A stretch of 64,000 nucleotides of DNA from Maribellus maritimus (GTDB lineage Bacteria; Bacteroidota; Bacteroidia; Bacteroidales; Prolixibacteraceae), in assembly GCF_022267315.1 (NCBI RefSeq), contig NZ_JAIKLE010000005.1, positions 1-64,000 of the forward strand, in the 5' to 3' direction. The translations under genes were made by a program, and so were the position numbers. Below, piece by piece: positions 18,135 to 27,747 of this stretch. Below the pieces are notes generated by a model, which did not search any database, was not told the origin of the DNA, and saw only the letters and a program-made list of their open reading frames with translations. Every line of letters begins with the position of its first letter. Position 1 is the stretch's first letter.

Positions 18135-20804
18135 ATGAATTTACTAACCAAATCTTTCGCAGTTATTCTACTCACAACAGTTTTCACGTCTCTGCTTTTC
18201 GGACAAAATGAGTCATCGCCAAACTATGATGCATTTCAGTACCGAAATCTGGGAGCCTACAGGATAAGCGCCTGGGTTGGTTCATTAGCTGTTCCTGAAA
18301 ATCCCGGAGACAAACACAAATATACGTGGTATGTTGGTCCTCGAAGTGGAGGAATATGGAAAACAGTGAATAACGGAACTACTTTCGAATGCGTATCTGA
18401 TGCTTTTGGCACCTCATCTATCGGAGATTTTGCAGTCGCCCCTTCCGATCCGGAAGTAATTTGGGCCGGGACAGGAGAAGCTTTTAATGCACGCAGTTCG
18501 TATTACGGAAACGGAATATGGAAATCGACTGATGCCGGGAAAACCTGGAAAAACATGGGACTTGAAGATTCTCATCACATCGCAAAAGTAGTAATTCACC
18601 CTACAAATCCAGACATAGTTTGGGTTGCCTCCATGGGACATTTATTTTCAGAAAATGAAGAACGTGGAATTTTCAAAACAGCAGACGGCGGAAAAACCTG
18701 GAAAAGAGTATTGTATATTAATAGTGAAACAGGCGTAACGGATATCGTTGTTAATCACTCAAATCCTAAAATTTTATACGCGGCAACCTACCAAAAAAGG
18801 AGAACTGCATGGACTTTTGAGCCTGGTGGAGAAAAAAGCCGTATTTACAAATCGACCGACGGTGGGAATTCATGGAAAATGGTTGAAGGCGGGCTACCAA
18901 CTGGTCCGCTCGGACGAATCGGATTAGATATCCACCGTGCAAATCCTGATATTGTTGTAGCAGTCATTCAAAACCTGAATGTAAAACCAGGTGTTGATCC
19001 GAACGAGCCGGTTCCTTTTGATGAATTTACCGACCATTCTTTTGACAATTTAATTGGCGGTGAAGTTTACCTTACAAAAAACGGCGGCACAAGCTGGAAA
19101 CGAATAAACGATCCTGAAACCAACGATGTAAGCGGAAAAGCAGCTTACAGTTTTAACCGGATTTCAATCGACCCAATTAATCCAGACAAAATCTACATCA
19201 TCGGAGTTGGTATGTATTATACACTTGACGGGGGAAAAACCTGGCCGGGCTTTAGAGAACAGAACTTGTTCCAGACCAACTTTGGCGATAATCGTATATT
19301 CTGGATCGACCCAGAAGACCCGCGTCATATGATGCTGGGGTCCGACGGTGGAATTTATTCCACTTTCGATGGCGGCTTAACCATGAATCACTACTACCAT
19401 TTACCATTGGGTGAAGTCTACGACGTTGAAGCAGACAACGAAACGCCATACAATATATACATCGGATTACAGGACCACGAAACATGGAAAGCACCTTCCA
19501 ATGGCTGGTCGAGGCAAATTACTCCGGCCGACTGGGTAATTACGGGAATGTGGGACGGAATGTACTCGAAAATAGATCCGGAGGACAACAAGTACATTTA
19601 TATCACCACGCAATTTGGTTCACATCAGCGGGTTGACCAGTCAAAAGGAGAACGGGTCTCCATTCTTCCAGAGGCAAAAGAAGGAGAACGCTACCGTTAC
19701 ACATGGACAACACCACTGGCGATTTCTCCTCACAACAGTGCCATTATTTACACTGGGGCAGAAAAAGTTTTGCGCTCGCTAAACAGGGGTGAAACCTGGG
19801 AGGAAATAAGTCCGGATTTAACAGACAATGACCCCAAAAAGACATGGGGTAAAGGGCATATCCAATATTGTACAATATCAACACTTGACGAATCTCCTGT
19901 AAAAGCAGGAATCATCTGGGCCGGCACCGACGACGGACATGTTCAGTTAACAACAGACTTTGGTCACACATGGACCGATCTCACCCCAAATCTCGTAAAA
20001 GCAGGAGCACCAGCTTCTATGTGGGTAAGTAAAGTTTTTCCATCAAACCATGACTCCGCAACCGCTTATATTTCAAAATGCGGACTTACAGATGATATAA
20101 TGGATGCTCACATCTATATTACACGTGATTTTGGAAAGACCTGGAAAAAAATAACAAACGGATTACCAGGCTCCCCGGTTAATGTGGTGATTGAAGACAA
20201 TAAAAATCCAAATTTACTTTTTGCCGGAAACGATTTGGGAGTCTATGTTTCTACAAACGGGGGTGAAAACTGGCTGCCGTTTAAGGCAAACATGCCCAAT
20301 GTAGTTGTTCGGGATATAATGATTCACCCGCGTGAAAATGACTTGATCGTAGGTACCTATGGCCGTGCCGCATGGATAACTGACATCAGCCCTCTTCAAC
20401 AAATTACTGCTGAAATTAAATCAAAAAAAATCCATCTGTTTGATATTGAACCGAAGCCCCAACTGAATTTTTCGCAACAAGCCCGATGGGGAGGATACCA
20501 AATGACCGGAAGTAATCATTTAAATTCTCCAAATGAACCAAACGGACTGGAAATATGGTATTCAATGGGAAAAGATCTGACAGGCGGAACCAAACTTAGC
20601 ATTGCAAATAAAGCCGGAGAAACCGTTTTTGAAAAAGAACTTCCAAATAAAGAAGGAATAAATAAAATTTACTGGAATACATTCAGAGCTGAACCAGGCG
20701 AATATAAAGTAACCATAGAAAATGGTGATTTTTCTGAAAATAAAACCGGCATTGTTCAGGAAAAATGGATTTGGCCAGTTCTAAATTATTCAGGAAAAAA
20801 CTGA
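18135..20804 (+). CDS. secreted VPS10/BNR-type propeller protein with C-terminal Ig-like domain
   Basis: The 889-residue paralogue of the propeller gene at 11030 has a signal peptide (about 1-22, ending FGQ) and about eleven Asp-boxes (KSTDAGKTW, KTADGGKTW, KSTDGGNSW, STNGGENW and others). It shares the blocks GTGEA, GLEDSHHIAKV, NEERG, LDESPVKAG and HPREN. After the propeller (about residue 760) it carries an extra domain with YSMGKDLTGGTKLSIANKAG, which resembles FlgD/Ig-like modules. It is transcribed alone, after the operon terminator and before a long hairpin. No catalytic residues can be named; it may bind or process the same ligand as the SusC/SusD operon, which is inference from paralogy and position. 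Confidence 0.8.
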   Translation: MNLLTKSFAVILLTTVFTSLLFGQNESSPNYDAFQYRNLGAYRISAWVGSLAVPENPGDKHKYTWYVGPRSGGIWKTVNNGTTFECVSDAFGTSSIGDFAVAPSDPEVIWAGTGEAFNARSSYYGNGIWKSTDAGKTWKNMGLEDSHHIAKVVIHPTNPDIVWVASMGHLFSENEERGIFKTADGGKTWKRVLYINSETGVTDIVVNHSNPKILYAATYQKRRTAWTFEPGGEKSRIYKSTDGGNSWKMVEGGLPTGPLGRIGLDIHRANPDIVVAVIQNLNVKPGVDPNEPVPFDEFTDHSFDNLIGGEVYLTKNGGTSWKRINDPETNDVSGKAAYSFNRISIDPINPDKIYIIGVGMYYTLDGGKTWPGFREQNLFQTNFGDNRIFWIDPEDPRHMMLGSDGGIYSTFDGGLTMNHYYHLPLGEVYDVEADNETPYNIYIGLQDHETWKAPSNGWSRQITPADWVITGMWDGMYSKIDPEDNKYIYITTQFGSHQRVDQSKGERVSILPEAKEGERYRYTWTTPLAISPHNSAIIYTGAEKVLRSLNRGETWEEISPDLTDNDPKKTWGKGHIQYCTISTLDESPVKAGIIWAGTDDGHVQLTTDFGHTWTDLTPNLVKAGAPASMWVSKVFPSNHDSATAYISKCGLTDDIMDAHIYITRDFGKTWKKITNGLPGSPVNVVIEDNKNPNLLFAGNDLGVYVSTNGGENWLPFKANMPNVVVRDIMIHPRENDLIVGTYGRAAWITDISPLQQITAEIKSKKIHLFDIEPKPQLNFSQQARWGGYQMTGSNHLNSPNEPNGLEIWYSMGKDLTGGTKLSIANKAGETVFEKELPNKEGINKIYWNTFRAEPGEYKVTIENGDFSENKTGIVQEKWIWPVLNYSGKN

Positions 20805-20852
20805 ACCATATTTTTGGCAGGACTATTTGCTGACTATTAGTCGGAATTTCAA

Positions 20853-20902
20853 AACTCTTCATGATGGCAAACTTCTCAGTTTACCAGCCATTATGAAGAG
20901 TT
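20853..20902 (+). terminator. long 16-bp hairpin downstream of the second propeller gene
   Basis: The arms 20853-20868 and 20887-20902 pair over 16 positions with one G-U, leaving an 18-base loop. There is no T-run after the 3' arm, so this is either a mRNA 3'-end stabiliser or a factor-dependent stop, not a classical intrinsic terminator. Confidence 0.55.
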
Positions 20903-20976
20903 CATTTATGACATTCGGAATACTTACCTTGATTGCAAGCCCAAATATTTTGTATATTTTCTAAGCTCAAACAAAC

Positions 20977-20996
20977 AACTGTGCTGAACTGTGCTG
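20977..20996. repeat. perfect tandem duplication of a 10-base unit
   Basis: The unit AACTGTGCTG occurs twice without interruption, about 90 bases before the fucosidase start. It could be a slippage product or part of the promoter region; no protein is known to bind it. Confidence 0.6.
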
Positions 20997-21088
20997 AAGC
21001 TATCCTTGCCACGAAACATGTTTTCTAACAGTTGATTAATTCGTATTTTTCGGCAAAATATTTCACATCACTCAATAACTTTATAGAA

Positions 21089-22393
21089 ATGAAAAACTTA
21101 GCCAACATCATTTTATTAATTTTCCTATCTGTTAATACTTTATTTGCACAATCAGATTACAATCCTACAGATAAAAATATTAAAAACCGCGAATGGTTTC
21201 AGGATGCAAAATTCGGACTTTTCATCCACTGGGGTGTTTATAGTATTCTGGGTGACGGAGAGTGGGTTATGAATAATCAAAAAATTCCTGTTCACCAGTA
21301 TGAAAAGCTTCCATCGTTTTTTAATCCAACACAGTTTGATCCTGCCGAATGGGTTTCGATGGTAAAAAAAGCCGGGATGAAATACATTACCATTACCAGC
21401 AAGCACCACGACGGTTTTGCAATGTACGATTCAAAAGTGAGCGATTACAATATTGTTGACCGTACTCCGTATGGAAAGGACGTTTTGAAAATGCTAAAAG
21501 ATGAATGTGACAAACAAGGAATCAAATTATTCTTTTATCACTCTCAACTCGACTGGCATCATCCCGACTATTTTCCGCTGGGCAGAACAGGACAAGGTTT
21601 CACCGGCAGACCAGACAAAGGAAATTGGAATGATTACATCGATTACATGAATACGCAGCTTACTGAATTACTGACCAATTATGGCGAAGTTGGTGGAATT
21701 TGGTTTGACGGGATGTGGGACAAACCAAATGCAGATTGGCGACTGGACGAAACGTATTCGCTTATTCATAAATTGCAGCCGGGAACACTAGTTGGAAGCA
21801 ACCACCACATTTCTCCCATTCCGGGTGAAGATTTCCAAATGTTTGAACGCGATCTTCCTGGAGAAAACACCATGGGCTTTAACCAAACCGGAACCATTTC
21901 CGAGCTTCCTCTCGAAATGTGCGAAACCATGAATGGTTCTTGGGGTTTTAATCTTCAGGATAAAAATTACAAGTCGTCAAAACGGTTAATCCAAACCATG
22001 GTAAAAGCAGCAGGTTACGGTGCAAATTTTTTGTTAAACACCGGTCCAATGCCAAACGGAAAAATCCAAACAGAAAATATAGACACTCTAGTGGTTATGG
22101 GAAAATGGTTAGATAAATATGGCGAAACCATTTATAACACACGAAGAGGCCCTATTAAGCCGCAGGATTGGGGAGCAACAACCATTGCAAAAGACGGCAC
22201 TGTATTTATTCATCTGCTCGAAATGAAGGATGAAAACCTTCTTATTCCTGCACTTCCCGGCAAAATAAAATCGGCTACCTATTGGGCTAACGGCGAGAAA
22301 GTAAAATACAAAGAAACAGATTATGGAATTTTATTACACATTCCAAAAAGCAAGCAGGATAATGTGGATACGATATTAAGAATAAAGATGTAG
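21089..22393 (+). CDS. GH29 alpha-L-fucosidase, secreted
   Basis: The 434-residue enzyme has a signal peptide (about 1-20, LFAQ). It is a retaining glycosidase removing alpha-L-fucose from glycans. Family marks include WFQDAKFGLFIHWGVYS near the mature N-terminus, TSKHHDGFAMYDS, and GGIWFDGMWD, in which Asp207 is the nucleophile. I chose the ATG at 21089: an upstream ATG in the same frame (21032) would put 19 polar residues before the signal peptide. The gene stands alone with its own terminator, between the propeller system and the GH92 locus. Fucose is a common cap on host-type and algal glycans, so it may cooperate with the GH92 enzymes. Confidence 0.95.
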   Translation: MKNLANIILLIFLSVNTLFAQSDYNPTDKNIKNREWFQDAKFGLFIHWGVYSILGDGEWVMNNQKIPVHQYEKLPSFFNPTQFDPAEWVSMVKKAGMKYITITSKHHDGFAMYDSKVSDYNIVDRTPYGKDVLKMLKDECDKQGIKLFFYHSQLDWHHPDYFPLGRTGQGFTGRPDKGNWNDYIDYMNTQLTELLTNYGEVGGIWFDGMWDKPNADWRLDETYSLIHKLQPGTLVGSNHHISPIPGEDFQMFERDLPGENTMGFNQTGTISELPLEMCETMNGSWGFNLQDKNYKSSKRLIQTMVKAAGYGANFLLNTGPMPNGKIQTENIDTLVVMGKWLDKYGETIYNTRRGPIKPQDWGATTIAKDGTVFIHLLEMKDENLLIPALPGKIKSATYWANGEKVKYKETDYGILLHIPKSKQDNVDTILRIKM

Positions 22394-22401
22394 TAACATA
22401 A

Positions 22402-22432
22402 AAAAGGAAAGCCATTCTGCGGCTTTCCTTTT
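22402..22432 (+). terminator. bidirectional terminator between GH29 and GH92 genes
   Basis: A 12-bp perfect stem (22402-22413 with 22421-22432) has a 7-base loop. It has A residues before it and T residues after it, so it can serve the convergent fucosidase (plus) and GH92 (minus) genes. Confidence 0.85.
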
Positions 22433-22474
22433 ATCTTGAATTCGGTTGGTTCTACTCACATAAAATCCATGTCA

Positions 22475-24736
22475 CTACTTTTTGGGTTCCGGTCCCATTT
22501 CGAAACTAATTTCGCCACCACTTGCCAGATCAAAATGATTCAGTGAATTTGATTGATATTCTTTCCCGTTAAATGTTATTTGCTGAATATAAATATTCTC
22601 TTTGCTGTACTCAGGGGCATTTATTCCCAATGTTTTTCCTGATTCCATTGTAATTGTAACCTTATTAAACTTAGAGCCACAAATTTGATACTCCGGCAAT
22701 GCCGGACAAACCGGATAAAAACCGAGTGCTCCAAATACGTACCAAACCGACATTTCTCCTGCATCATCATTTCCACTTAATCCTCCAGGACCGGTTCCAT
22801 ATTCTTCATTCATAACATCGGCCACAATCTTTTGTGTTTTCCATGGCTGCCCTGAATAATTGTATAGAAATGGAATCTGATGTCCCGGCTCATTTCCATG
22901 CCAATACTGACCAACTTCAAAGAATTTGTCGAGGTCGGCATTGAAGGCATTCTTCCCTCCCATCAACTCAATTAATCCATCTACATCATGCGGAACATAC
23001 CAATTGTATTGCCATGGTGTTCCTTCGGTTATAAAAGATGTATGTTGGTCGCGCGTAAAATCTTTGGTAAAAGTTCCATCGGCATGTCTCCCATTCATAT
23101 TGTTTACCTCAGGGTCGAACACATTCCGGTAATTCTGCGCCCGTTTCATATAATAATTGTAATCTTCTGTTTTTCCCATTTTTTTTGCAATCTGCGCCAA
23201 AGCAAAATCATCATACGCATATTCAAGCGTACGCGAAACCTGTTCCCGTTTATGGAAGGCCTCCATTACTGAATCTTCCAATGGAATGTAGCCATATTTT
23301 AAATAAGATTTCAGTGCACGTCTTCCCTTGCCATCGGTATATTCAGCAAAACTTTCCGGAGATTCATTCGCATTATGTTTTAATATTTCATAATCTTCCT
23401 CCGTTAAATCAACCACTCCTTTGGTATAAGCCTCTGCCACAATAGAAGTAACATGATCGCCAATCATGGCTGAAGTATAACTGTTCCATTTAGGGAAAAT
23501 AGGCATCCACCCGCCTACCTGAGCCATGGTTAGAAGCGAGCGCACCATATCGGCATTTGCTTCCGGAACAATAAGACTGTAAAATGCATGCATTGCCCTA
23601 TAGGTATCCCAAACAGAAAAATCGCAGTAATAGTTTCCGTCACAAATGGTATCAGTCTGTGCATTGCCGTCGAAACGCGGATAAGTACCACTTACATCAT
23701 TGTAAATACGGGGTTGCTGGAAACAATGGTACAGTGCGGTATAAAACTTCACTTTATCGTCGTGGTCATCTCCCTGCACTGCCACTCTGGAAAGCAAATC
23801 GTTCCATGTTTTTTTAAGACTTTCTTTTGTCTTTTCAAAATCAAAATCCGGGATTTCTTCGTTCAAATTATTACGAGCTTCTTCAACACTCACAAACGAA
23901 GTACCTATTTTTACCCGAAGCACTTCTCCTTTTTTTACATCAAAAGAAAAATAAGCCCCAAGATTGGGCAGATTTTCAATGATTAACTGCTTCTGATGAA
24001 TATCGTCGCCGGAATAAACCCCGTAAGAAACAGGCACTTTTTCAACCTGCATAACAAAATAGCCGGAAAAACCTGCATGTTTCCCCCAGCCCTGATAAAT
24101 CCGATGAACGGGGTTGTAGCCTACTATTTCATTATTATCGGCATTTACTTTCACAAAACCTTCTCCCTCATCGCTGTTCGGATTGATAACCAAATGCGCC
24201 GGACCTTCATTTCCAAAAGTAAACCGGAGCAAACCACAGCGCGTTGTAGCCGTCATTTCTGCGGAGATATGATAATCAGCAAGACTAACTTTATAACAGT
24301 AAGGAGTTGCTGTTTCATTATCGTGGGAATACGCAGAACCACGTTTATCCGGATTACAAACCAAATCGCCAAAAACGGGCATAATTGCGCAAGAACCATA
24401 TTCCTGAGTACAGGAGCCACTTAACCAGTGCGATCCACGAAAGCCGGTGATTATACTGTCTTTATAATAATATGCCGACATACATTTTGTTTCAACATTA
24501 TTGGTTTGAGCCGACCAGTTGGTCATTCCAAACGGAACTGTTACAGAAGGTTGAACCTGTGCATTGTGTTCACTACCGCCACCATGGCGAAGCCCGGCAA
24601 TGGTAGTTGTTTTTGCAGTTCCAATCATTGGGTTTACAAACTGGGTAAAATCAGACGGGGCATTCACATTTTGTTTTGTTGAACACCCAAACCCTATTCC
24701 CAGAATAAAAGCTGACAAATAAATTTTAATACGCAT
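22475..24736 (-). CDS. GH92 alpha-mannosidase, lipoprotein
   Basis: The 753-residue lipoprotein (GFGC, Cys18) is a Ca-dependent inverting exo-alpha-mannosidase of family GH92, acting on N-glycan or yeast-mannan type mannosides. It has the FVNPMIGTA opening of the N-terminal beta domain. In the barrel EGTPWQYNW near 575 holds the general acid, and GNDDAGEMSVW near 656 holds the catalytic base region. It is the last gene of the minus-strand mannan locus, 34 bases after the paralogous GH92 gene. The two GH92 proteins are strongly diverged, which suggests different linkage preferences. Confidence 0.94.
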   Translation of the reverse strand: MRIKIYLSAFILGIGFGCSTKQNVNAPSDFTQFVNPMIGTAKTTTIAGLRHGGGSEHNAQVQPSVTVPFGMTNWSAQTNNVETKCMSAYYYKDSIITGFRGSHWLSGSCTQEYGSCAIMPVFGDLVCNPDKRGSAYSHDNETATPYCYKVSLADYHISAEMTATTRCGLLRFTFGNEGPAHLVINPNSDEGEGFVKVNADNNEIVGYNPVHRIYQGWGKHAGFSGYFVMQVEKVPVSYGVYSGDDIHQKQLIIENLPNLGAYFSFDVKKGEVLRVKIGTSFVSVEEARNNLNEEIPDFDFEKTKESLKKTWNDLLSRVAVQGDDHDDKVKFYTALYHCFQQPRIYNDVSGTYPRFDGNAQTDTICDGNYYCDFSVWDTYRAMHAFYSLIVPEANADMVRSLLTMAQVGGWMPIFPKWNSYTSAMIGDHVTSIVAEAYTKGVVDLTEEDYEILKHNANESPESFAEYTDGKGRRALKSYLKYGYIPLEDSVMEAFHKREQVSRTLEYAYDDFALAQIAKKMGKTEDYNYYMKRAQNYRNVFDPEVNNMNGRHADGTFTKDFTRDQHTSFITEGTPWQYNWYVPHDVDGLIELMGGKNAFNADLDKFFEVGQYWHGNEPGHQIPFLYNYSGQPWKTQKIVADVMNEEYGTGPGGLSGNDDAGEMSVWYVFGALGFYPVCPALPEYQICGSKFNKVTITMESGKTLGINAPEYSKENIYIQQITFNGKEYQSNSLNHFDLASGGEISFEMGPEPKK

Positions 24737-24770
24737 TTTTATTTTTGTTTAGTTGTATTTAAATTTCCCC

Positions 24771-26831
24771 TTACAATTTTCCCCAGTCAGTATTTGGAGT
24801 GCTACCTAAAGTTAATTCCAGCGTTCCGCCATTTTGTATATCCTGGTAATCAATCCAGGACTTTGAAAATGGTTCTCCGTTTAATGTAGCGCTTTCAATA
24901 TAAATATCATCGGATGAATTTCGCCTGTTAATAATTTTAAATGATTTTTTATCTGCAAGCCGGATACCCACCTCTTCAAAAACAGAAGGAAGAATCCAGT
25001 ATGAGGTTTCACCAATATTCCGGGGATACAATCCCATGGAAGACAAAACAAACCATGCCGACATGGTTCCCGCATCATCGTCCATTTCTTCAATATACCC
25101 TTCCGGTTCAGCTTTAAATACTTTTCCGATGTATGGATTTTTCCATTTTTCATGAGTACCGTAATGGTTTACGGTGGGTTCCAAAAGAATTTGCCTTACT
25201 AACTTCTGCGATTTCCATGGTTCACCAAATTCATAATACAGAAACGGAACATGAATATCAGGTTGGTTTCCCACGTTAAATAAGTTATTTTCAAAAAAGT
25301 AATCCAACTGCGAAACACTTGCTTTTTTGCCGCCCATGGCATCTTCAATCCACGGGTAATCATAAGGAACAAACCAGCGGTACTGCCACAATGTTCCTTC
25401 ATATAAACCGTCTCCGTGCATAACATCTGCATTCGCTCCCATAACTTTGAATTTATCGTACCAAATTTTCCGATAATTTATTGATTTCTCGTAAAACTCT
25501 TTTTGAAGTGCAACATCACCCAATTCACCTGCAATTTCGGAAAACGCCCACCAGTCATAACAAGCTTCCAGAATTTTGTCAGGAGAATCAACCGAAAGGT
25601 TTTCAGCCTCCTTTTTCATTAAATGTAATACATCAGCCAACGGCTCATCCAGCAAATCTTTCCGGTAAGCATCAAGTAGAACAGGAATACTGTGCTCATT
25701 GCGAATCAATATAAAAGACTCGGTATCGGTTGGATCATCCGATTTTCCCTGTTTATAAAGCTGATACATGGAACGCATCATATTTTTATATTTTTCAGGA
25801 TACAAAATGGAAAGCAGTGGCATTTTTGAACGAAAAGTATCCCAAAGCGACCATCCGGAGTAATAACTACCATTATCAGAATGGTAGGTATTTCCATCGC
25901 TTCCACCATAAGAACCTGATTCATCAATAATATTGTACGGAGTTTGCGACGCGTGGTATAAATGAGTATAAAAAAGCGTTTTTAGCGTGTCGTTATCTGT
26001 TGTAACATTTACCCGGCCTAAATATTCCCGCCAGTTTTTTGCAGCAATTGCACGCATTTGATCAAAATTAATTTCTGCCGCTTCACTGTTCAGATTCTTT
26101 TCAGCTTCAGCTGTGCTTACCGATGACAGTCCAACTTTTATGATCTGTGTTTGAGAACTGTTCGCACTAAAATAGATATCAGCAATCCCTTTTGATTCCT
26201 TAATTTCGGTCGGTTTTTCTGCCAATTCTACAAAATAGTAAAACTTATAACTCCCCATTTTACAATTTCCCCTGCACTGAATCCAACCTTTTAAAAACCG
26301 ATCGTTTTGAAATATGTGCTTTTCATCAATAAAACCGGAGTAAGAGGTTTCAAAATGAATTCGGAAACCTGTTTTTTCTGTTTTGGGAAAGACAAAACGA
26401 TAAATCCCTGCTGTTCTTGCAGCAGTTGCTTCGGCAATTATTCCGTTTCTCAACTTTACGGAATAGAAACCTGGCTCAGCCTTTTCTGTATTTTTATCCA
26501 TTTCTGCACTTTCCTTTAAATTGTTTATAAAAGGAAAAATACGCAGGTTTCCACCTGTTCCGCTACATCCAACTCCTGATGCACGATTTTGCGAGAAACC
26601 CAAAAATTTCGTTGCATTATAATCGTATCCACAATGATTTCCGGGGTCGGTATCGGGGCCGGCTTTAATCATTCCAAACGGGATATTCGCTGAAGGATCG
26701 GTTTGCCCGTAATCACCGGCTGTTCCGATAAAAGGATTTACAAACTTGTTGTTCTCTCTTATAAAGAGCCTGCAGCTATTACATGAAATTAATGCCAGTG
26801 TGGTAAGTAATATAATGCAATACCTTTTCAT
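24771..26831 (-). CDS. GH92 alpha-mannosidase, lipoprotein
   Basis: The 686-residue lipoprotein (LISC, Cys17) is shorter than its neighbour but has all GH92 marks: FVNPFIGTAGDYGQTDPSA at the N-terminus, RASGVGCSGTGG, YEGTLWQYRWFVPYD near 478 with the general acid Glu, and DDDAGTMSAW near 585. GH92 enzymes are Ca-dependent exo-alpha-mannosidases. I use the ATG at 26831; a TTG three codons upstream is also in frame but adds nothing to the signal peptide. It lies 205 bases after the ECF sigma gene and 34 bases before the second GH92. Confidence 0.93.
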   Translation of the reverse strand: MKRYCIILLTTLALISCNSCRLFIRENNKFVNPFIGTAGDYGQTDPSANIPFGMIKAGPDTDPGNHCGYDYNATKFLGFSQNRASGVGCSGTGGNLRIFPFINNLKESAEMDKNTEKAEPGFYSVKLRNGIIAEATAARTAGIYRFVFPKTEKTGFRIHFETSYSGFIDEKHIFQNDRFLKGWIQCRGNCKMGSYKFYYFVELAEKPTEIKESKGIADIYFSANSSQTQIIKVGLSSVSTAEAEKNLNSEAAEINFDQMRAIAAKNWREYLGRVNVTTDNDTLKTLFYTHLYHASQTPYNIIDESGSYGGSDGNTYHSDNGSYYSGWSLWDTFRSKMPLLSILYPEKYKNMMRSMYQLYKQGKSDDPTDTESFILIRNEHSIPVLLDAYRKDLLDEPLADVLHLMKKEAENLSVDSPDKILEACYDWWAFSEIAGELGDVALQKEFYEKSINYRKIWYDKFKVMGANADVMHGDGLYEGTLWQYRWFVPYDYPWIEDAMGGKKASVSQLDYFFENNLFNVGNQPDIHVPFLYYEFGEPWKSQKLVRQILLEPTVNHYGTHEKWKNPYIGKVFKAEPEGYIEEMDDDAGTMSAWFVLSSMGLYPRNIGETSYWILPSVFEEVGIRLADKKSFKIINRRNSSDDIYIESATLNGEPFSKSWIDYQDIQNGGTLELTLGSTPNTDWGKL

Positions 26832-27036
26832 AAAAATCAATTTTTAAAAATGTTATCTCCTCAAAGGAACCGACAAATAAACAAGCATCGATCTTTCAGT
26901 TGCTTTTGATAATTCACTGGCTCCATAACATTCACAACAGTCAAAGTTGAAATAAATAATGATTCTGTTCGATAAAAAAATGTAAACATACTGCTTTAGA
27001 TAGTTCTGTTATGCGGTATTTCTAATCCTTTGAGTT

Positions 27037-27627
27037 CTATTCAGCGTGCAAACAAAACAACACAAACAAATATTCAGATAACGACATCTTAAGCTTTTTT
27101 AATGCCCTTCCCATTTGTACTTCCACGGTATTAACCGATAGATTTAATTGCTCGGCTATTTCTTTATATTTCAATCCATGCTTACGATTTAACAAGAATA
27201 TAGTTTTGCAGGCATCGGGTAACTGGTCAATAGCATCCTCAATCGTTTGTTCCAGTTCTTTCAACTCCAGAGGATCGGTTGTATCAAAATAAGCTGAACT
27301 TGCCTTTAAAGAATTTAATTCAAAAGCCTTTTCTATTTCTATTTCGAAATATCTCTTTTTTTGCCTTAAATGATCGATGCATTTATTGCGGACGGAACGG
27401 AACAAGTAATTACGTACACTCTCTTTCACAAAAATTTTTTCTCTCTCTTCCCAGAGTCTCTCGAAACACTCGATAACTAAATCTTCTGCGTAATTTTTGT
27501 CTTTTATTATGGATTCTGCATAAAGGCAAGCCGAATCAAAATAGAAATAAAAGATTTCTTTCAATTTATTCAGGTCATTGCCGGCAGCGTGATCTTCAAA
27601 GCCAATTTTTCTTTCAGAAAGACTCAT
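27037..27627 (-). CDS. ECF RNA polymerase sigma factor (Bacteroidota type)
   Basis: The 196-residue protein has sigma region 2 (FYFYFDSACLYAESIIKDKN, then YAEDLVIECFERLWEER) and region 4 (AIDQLPDACKTIFLLNRKHG, then LKYKEIAEQLNLSVNTVEVQ with the helix-turn-helix). It is the size of the ECF sigma factors paired with FecR anti-sigma proteins and STN-type SusC transporters. Such a factor switches on its own glycan locus when the ligand is sensed. Here it is downstream of susD behind a terminator and upstream of the two GH92 genes, so it has its own promoter. Partnership with the FecR protein 5.3 kb upstream is inferred from the locus. Confidence 0.93.
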   Translation of the reverse strand: MSLSERKIGFEDHAAGNDLNKLKEIFYFYFDSACLYAESIIKDKNYAEDLVIECFERLWEEREKIFVKESVRNYLFRSVRNKCIDHLRQKKRYFEIEIEKAFELNSLKASSAYFDTTDPLELKELEQTIEDAIDQLPDACKTIFLLNRKHGLKYKEIAEQLNLSVNTVEVQMGRALKKLKMSLSEYLFVLFCLHAE

Positions 27628-27689
27628 TTATACAAAAATGCGAAAATATTTAGGCCATAATACAAAGAATTGAACTTTCAATCATAAAA

Positions 27690-27730
27690 AACAAAAGAAA
27701 AAGCCAATCCTGAAGGATACAGGATTGGCT
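27690..27730 (-). terminator. terminator between susD and the ECF sigma gene
   Basis: A perfect 10-bp stem AGCCAATCCT/AGGATTGGCT (27702-27711 with 27721-27730) has a 9-base loop, followed on the minus strand by TTTTTCTTTTG. It splits the locus into a fecR-susC-susD unit and a sigma-GH92-GH92 unit. Confidence 0.88.
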
Positions 27731-27747
27731 CAAAACAGTATAATGTG

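Noticed and set aside
23588-23986. 132-codon frame opposite the GH92 gene
   Set aside because: Shadow of GH92 codon use; Cys/Ile-rich, no start signal, no known motif. The same applies to frames at 34190-34609 and 32114-32500.
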